Assembly (NCBI GenBank): GCA_002315165.1
Contig: DCGC01000031.1
Coordinates: 1 to 7,394, forward strand
Direction: 5' to 3'
Origin: Candidatus Saccharibacteria bacterium UBA1788
GTDB taxonomy: Bacteria; Patescibacteriota; Saccharimonadia; Saccharimonadales; Saccharimonadaceae
Length of the DNA stretch: 7,394 nt
Shown: positions 4,775 through 7,394 of the stretch, piece by piece
Layout of the letters: the number at the start of each line of letters is the position of its first letter
Position numbering within the stretch: position 1 is the first letter of the stretch
Notes under the pieces: model-generated
Databases searched by the model: none
The model's input: only the letters and a program-made list of their open reading frames with translations
Told to the model about the DNA's origin: nothing
Made by a program: the position numbers and the translations under genes

Positions 4775-6523
4775 CTATTGTTTTGGGAATAGATAGTTGA
4801 GGTATTCTTTCAGCATGCGAGTACCGGAAATAGTCGGAAGATAGGCAGAAAGTTGTTTTTTAAGTAAAAACTCTAAATCGAAATCATTGCTCCAAGCGTC
4901 AGTGGCTTCAGACATACGAGAATAGAGCGAGGCAATTTCTTCTTCTTCGGTTTGGCCGGAAATATTAAGGTAGGAATCTGGAGGACAATCCGCTACGCCT
5001 CCGTCATGCGTACTAATTAAAAGATTAAGATTGCCGACGTCTTTCATCCAAGAAGTGCCACAGGCTTCCAACCCGACAATCGGAGTGTTAATTGCGACGT
5101 TAGAACCAACAGATAAAGCGTAAGCAAGTTTTTCGTCGTAATCTGGGATATAGTGAACGTGCTCACGCAAAAATGGGTCGGAGTCAACGGTCTGAAGGAG
5201 TTGTTTAAGACGTTCAACCATGTTGTTGTCGCCAGAATGCACACGCGCAGCTAGGATATAGTATGCGTCGGATTTTTCGAGGATTTGTTTTAGCTTGGTT
5301 GGGTTGGAAAAAGGCAGCCAGGGACGTTTATAGTCCACAAAACGACGTTTAAAGTCGAAGACTAGGGCGTTTTCTGGTAATAGTATTTTTTCGCCGCGGT
5401 GATTGGTGCGATTTTCTAGTTCGCTATTTAGGATTTTACGGCCGAGAGTTTTTAGTTCGCGGATTTTTTCGCTAGATAGGCTTTGGTCGATTTGATGATG
5501 AGAAGAATCGGTTGGAAAATAAAATTTATCTAAAACGTCTGCGTTTTGGTAAAAATTTAAGATTTCTGGCAAAAGCCATTTTTGTAAGTCGATACCGTTA
5601 GTTACGGCTTTGAATTTTACTTTTTCGCCGGCAATGTCTTGATAATTAGCGACGCGAGCATGTAATCTTGAGACCCCGGAGCGTAATTCTGCAATTTCGA
5701 TAGTAACGGAAGAGAGTTTGATTCTGCCGTTTTCGAATTTGTCGCTGAGCCATTTTTTAACGGCTTTTGATTTTAGATTTGAGAAGACGTAACGTTCGAA
5801 TTGATCATAGCTAAACTCTGCTTCGGCGGCTTGGACTAAGGTATGGTTAGTATAGAGGGTATGTTTGCGAGTATAGACGACGGCTTCATAAAAATCCATG
5901 CCGCTAGATGCTAGCTCGTCAAGGCGAGCTAGGGCGGCAAAAAAAGTTGCAACTTCGTTTAGCTGAATAATGGCAGGTCGGAGACCAACCATTTTAAGAG
6001 CTTGGTAGCCACCAAAGCCGAGGGCGACTTCTTGGTAAAGGCGGTGGTCGCTGCCAGATTCGCCAGAATATAGCTCTCCGAGATTAGGTTCGGTTACACA
6101 GAGAATTCTAGTCGAGTTAAATCTTTTTTCTATGGCTTCGAGCGAACATAGCTGGTCACAGCATTTGATATTGACCGTATCTATAAACGAAAAACCGTGA
6201 GATTCATAAGATACTGGAGTATGCGAGTCGACAACCTGGCCGTCTTCAAGAGTTTGGTGGGGTTCGAACGGATAAAATAGAGTAACTAAAGTTAGAGGGA
6301 CGTTCATTTTATCGGCAACACGCCTAGTGTCTGCGGCTAAAATACCTAGGCCGCCGCCGCCGCGAATTCCATTTTCTTGGTCGTATAATTCAATAGTCCA
6401 ATAAGTATACGGACGTTCGTCTGATAGAGATTTTGTTAGGTTGGAACGATCAATTGCCGCATAAAATTCTTCGACATCTTCGATATTTTCTAGTCGATGA
6501 TAATTAACAGATTTGTCCACCAT
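4775..6523 (-). CDS. glgP: Alpha-glucan (glycogen/maltodextrin) phosphorylase, GT35, short form
   Basis: This enzyme splits alpha-1,4-glucan ends with phosphate to give glucose-1-phosphate, using pyridoxal phosphate. The 582-residue protein matches the short alpha-glucan phosphorylase branch; muscle-type enzymes are about 800 or more residues. Visible blocks are the GGGGLGILAAD loop (55-65), RLYQEVALGFGG (161-172) with the IIQLNE strand (185-190), TNHTLV (225-230), AVTNGIDLQKWL (306-317), RRFVDYKR (393-400, phosphate-side basic cluster) and the cofactor site GLEACGTSWMK (484-494), making Lys494 the pyridoxal-phosphate lysine. The next conserved Leu/Met-Asn is Gly-Asn here, one departure from the usual pattern. 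There is no signal peptide, so it is presumably cytosolic. The ATG at 6523 is the only sensible start: a stop codon lies five codons upstream in frame and the next Met is residue 73. It has no ribosome binding site. Preferred glucan is unknown. Confidence 0.88.
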   Translation of the reverse strand: MVDKSVNYHRLENIEDVEEFYAAIDRSNLTKSLSDERPYTYWTIELYDQENGIRGGGGLGILAADTRRVADKMNVPLTLVTLFYPFEPHQTLEDGQVVDSHTPVSYESHGFSFIDTVNIKCCDQLCSLEAIEKRFNSTRILCVTEPNLGELYSGESGSDHRLYQEVALGFGGYQALKMVGLRPAIIQLNEVATFFAALARLDELASSGMDFYEAVVYTRKHTLYTNHTLVQAAEAEFSYDQFERYVFSNLKSKAVKKWLSDKFENGRIKLSSVTIEIAELRSGVSRLHARVANYQDIAGEKVKFKAVTNGIDLQKWLLPEILNFYQNADVLDKFYFPTDSSHHQIDQSLSSEKIRELKTLGRKILNSELENRTNHRGEKILLPENALVFDFKRRFVDYKRPWLPFSNPTKLKQILEKSDAYYILAARVHSGDNNMVERLKQLLQTVDSDPFLREHVHYIPDYDEKLAYALSVGSNVAINTPIVGLEACGTSWMKDVGNLNLLISTHDGGVADCPPDSYLNISGQTEEEEIASLYSRMSEATDAWSNDFDLEFLLKKQLSAYLPTISGTRMLKEYLNYLFPKQ

Positions 6524-6534
6524 AATTCTTATGA

Positions 6535-6564
6535 ATTATAGCATGAAAAAACCGCCTTCTGCAA
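6535..6564 (-). promoter_or_regulatory. Promoter of the phosphorylase gene, nearly leaderless
   Basis: Minus-strand TGCTATAAT (6543-6535) is a perfect extended -10. A possible -35 TTGCAG (6564-6559) lies 18 bases upstream inside the terminator hairpin of the preceding gene. Only 11 bases separate the -10 from the ATG, so transcription should begin about 5-6 bases before the start codon, leaving no room for a ribosome binding site. Confidence 0.78.
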
Positions 6565-6570
6565 GGCGGT
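6546..6570 (-). terminator. Terminator after the acyltransferase-like gene
   Basis: A perfect 8-bp stem ACCGCCTT/AAGGCGGT (6570-6563 with 6558-6551) has a 4-base loop and is followed by Ts at 6550-6546. It begins about 8 bases past the TAA at 6579. Confidence 0.93.
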
Positions 6571-6578
6571 TTTACTTT

Positions 6579-7394
6579 TTAGGTGCAAGGGTAATATAGG
6601 TTTTCGTCAAAGCAATTTTCGACGAGACGTTGGAGAACTTCATAGTCTAGGTCTCTGACTTTTTTCGACTGAACTTTTTCGAGTAGATACTCATAGCTGA
6701 AAGGCTCGCAGAAACGCAGGTGATATTTTTTGAACAAATTTAGTCCTTTGTTGCCAGCCTTTGGTTTTTCAACAAGCACTGGAACAAGCATAAAATTATC
6801 AGCTAGCGAAGCAACTTTGCTGATAAGAAGAGAAACTGTCGGTTTGACTTTTGTTTCTCGCAGAAACTGTTCTTTGCTTTGGAAAATTGTGTCTTGCCTA
6901 GTAGCTGAAGGTGCTACGACCACTATTCCTCCTTCGCGTAGCGTGGAAGCGGCGGAAGCTAGGTATTGTTTCAGATAAGACGTGGTGTTACCTGAGAGAT
7001 TTTGACTCTGGTTTTGTCTAATAGTGGACTCGGTAACAATCGGAACAGCTTCGATTCCTAAAATTGATAATTCTTCTTGGTATGGCTCGATGGCTTGATA
7101 CCAAGTTAAATTCATCGGGAAAAGAATGTTCTTTTCTGGGTATTGGCAAAAACAAGTTCCGATAATGCGCAAGATTTCGCCGAGAGATGGGTGATTAAAA
7201 CAAATAATCGCTCCTTTTAGAAAACCTAGCTGGGGAATGCGCTTTTCATTAATATTGATTGGTGCAAAAAAATTAAGAAGTGAGAGAGTGTAGTCCCTAG
7301 CGAAAAAAGTTAATTCCGAAGTGCTTAATGGAAGATAATATTGATTGTTGTGCCGATATAACTTACGATTGCGTTTGCGTCCTTTGCGAACTAT
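6579..7394 (-). CDS. Lysophospholipid acyltransferase-like protein (PlsC superfamily), 5' end outside window
   Basis: The frame is open to the window edge, so 271 residues of an incomplete protein are seen. The N-terminal part is strongly basic (KGRKRNRK). Further on, GAIICFNHPSLGE gives an acyltransferase motif I of the form NHx4E (His68, Glu73 counted from the edge), where NHx4D is usual. A Pro-rich stretch, ILFPMNLTWYQAI, follows, and then GIVVVAPSATRQD (about 157-168), which occupies the place of the family's PEGTR motif but keeps only Pro, Thr and Arg. Such enzymes move acyl chains onto lysophospholipids or related acceptors at the membrane. The substitutions mean the substrate is uncertain. 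A TTG at 7172 is not the start, because it would cut off motif I. It ends at a strong terminator and is not co-transcribed with the phosphorylase gene. Confidence 0.62.
   Translation of the reverse strand: MVRKGRKRNRKLYRHNNQYYLPLSTSELTFFARDYTLSLLNFFAPININEKRIPQLGFLKGAIICFNHPSLGEILRIIGTCFCQYPEKNILFPMNLTWYQAIEPYQEELSILGIEAVPIVTESTIRQNQSQNLSGNTTSYLKQYLASAASTLREGGIVVVAPSATRQDTIFQSKEQFLRETKVKPTVSLLISKVASLADNFMLVPVLVEKPKAGNKGLNLFKKYHLRFCEPFSYEYLLEKVQSKKVRDLDYEVLQRLVENCFDENLYYPCT

Noticed and set aside
7170..7172. TTG at 7172 as the start of the acyltransferase-like gene
   Set aside because: The frame stays open to the window edge, and the catalytic NHx4E motif lies upstream of this codon.

Overview
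This window looks like a stretch of chromosome from a small-genome bacterium of the Candidate Phyla Radiation, most probably Candidatus Saccharibacteria (TM7). That assignment is inference: it rests on the divergent but complete SecE, NusG, L11 and L1 proteins, the Lys/Glu-rich N-terminal extensions on L1 and SecE, the very short intergenic gaps and the compact promoters. The standard genetic code fits, because all genes read through with ordinary glycine and tryptophan codons and end in TAA or TAG. Every convincing gene lies on the minus strand, so transcription runs from high to low coordinates.

In transcription order: (1) 7394-6579, a 5'-truncated PlsC-like acyltransferase with its own terminator. 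(2) 6523-4775, a short alpha-glucan phosphorylase (GT35) expressed from a promoter so close to its ATG that the mRNA should be nearly leaderless. (3) 4691-3309, secE-nusG-rplK, the classical translocase / transcription factor / ribosomal protein cluster. It has a promoter upstream of secE whose transcript would begin inside a hairpin-U7 element, a probable extra promoter at the nusG/rplK junction, and a strong terminator after rplK. (4) 3200-1086, an insert of three independently transcribed genes: a divergent MTA/SAH-nucleosidase-like protein, an unrecognised 163-residue helical protein with a His/Cys-rich tail, and a second nucleosidase-like paralogue with an intact active site. (5) 956-87, rplA (L1) from its own promoter, followed by a terminator. 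(6) The last 40 bases may be the start of an L10 leader preceding rplJ, the gene expected next.

The main anomaly is that the usually co-transcribed rplK-rplA pair is split by three accessory genes, each with its own extended -10 promoter (TGnTATAAT) and its own terminator. The two nucleosidase paralogues flank the unknown gene and differ at a key active-site residue: Glu in one, Asn in the other. This suggests a duplicated nucleoside-cleaving enzyme whose second copy has changed specificity or lost catalysis. A perfect 20-bp palindrome lies just inside the unknown gene. I see no tRNA, rRNA, CRISPR array or insertion sequence. There is no gene-free stretch over 300 bases.
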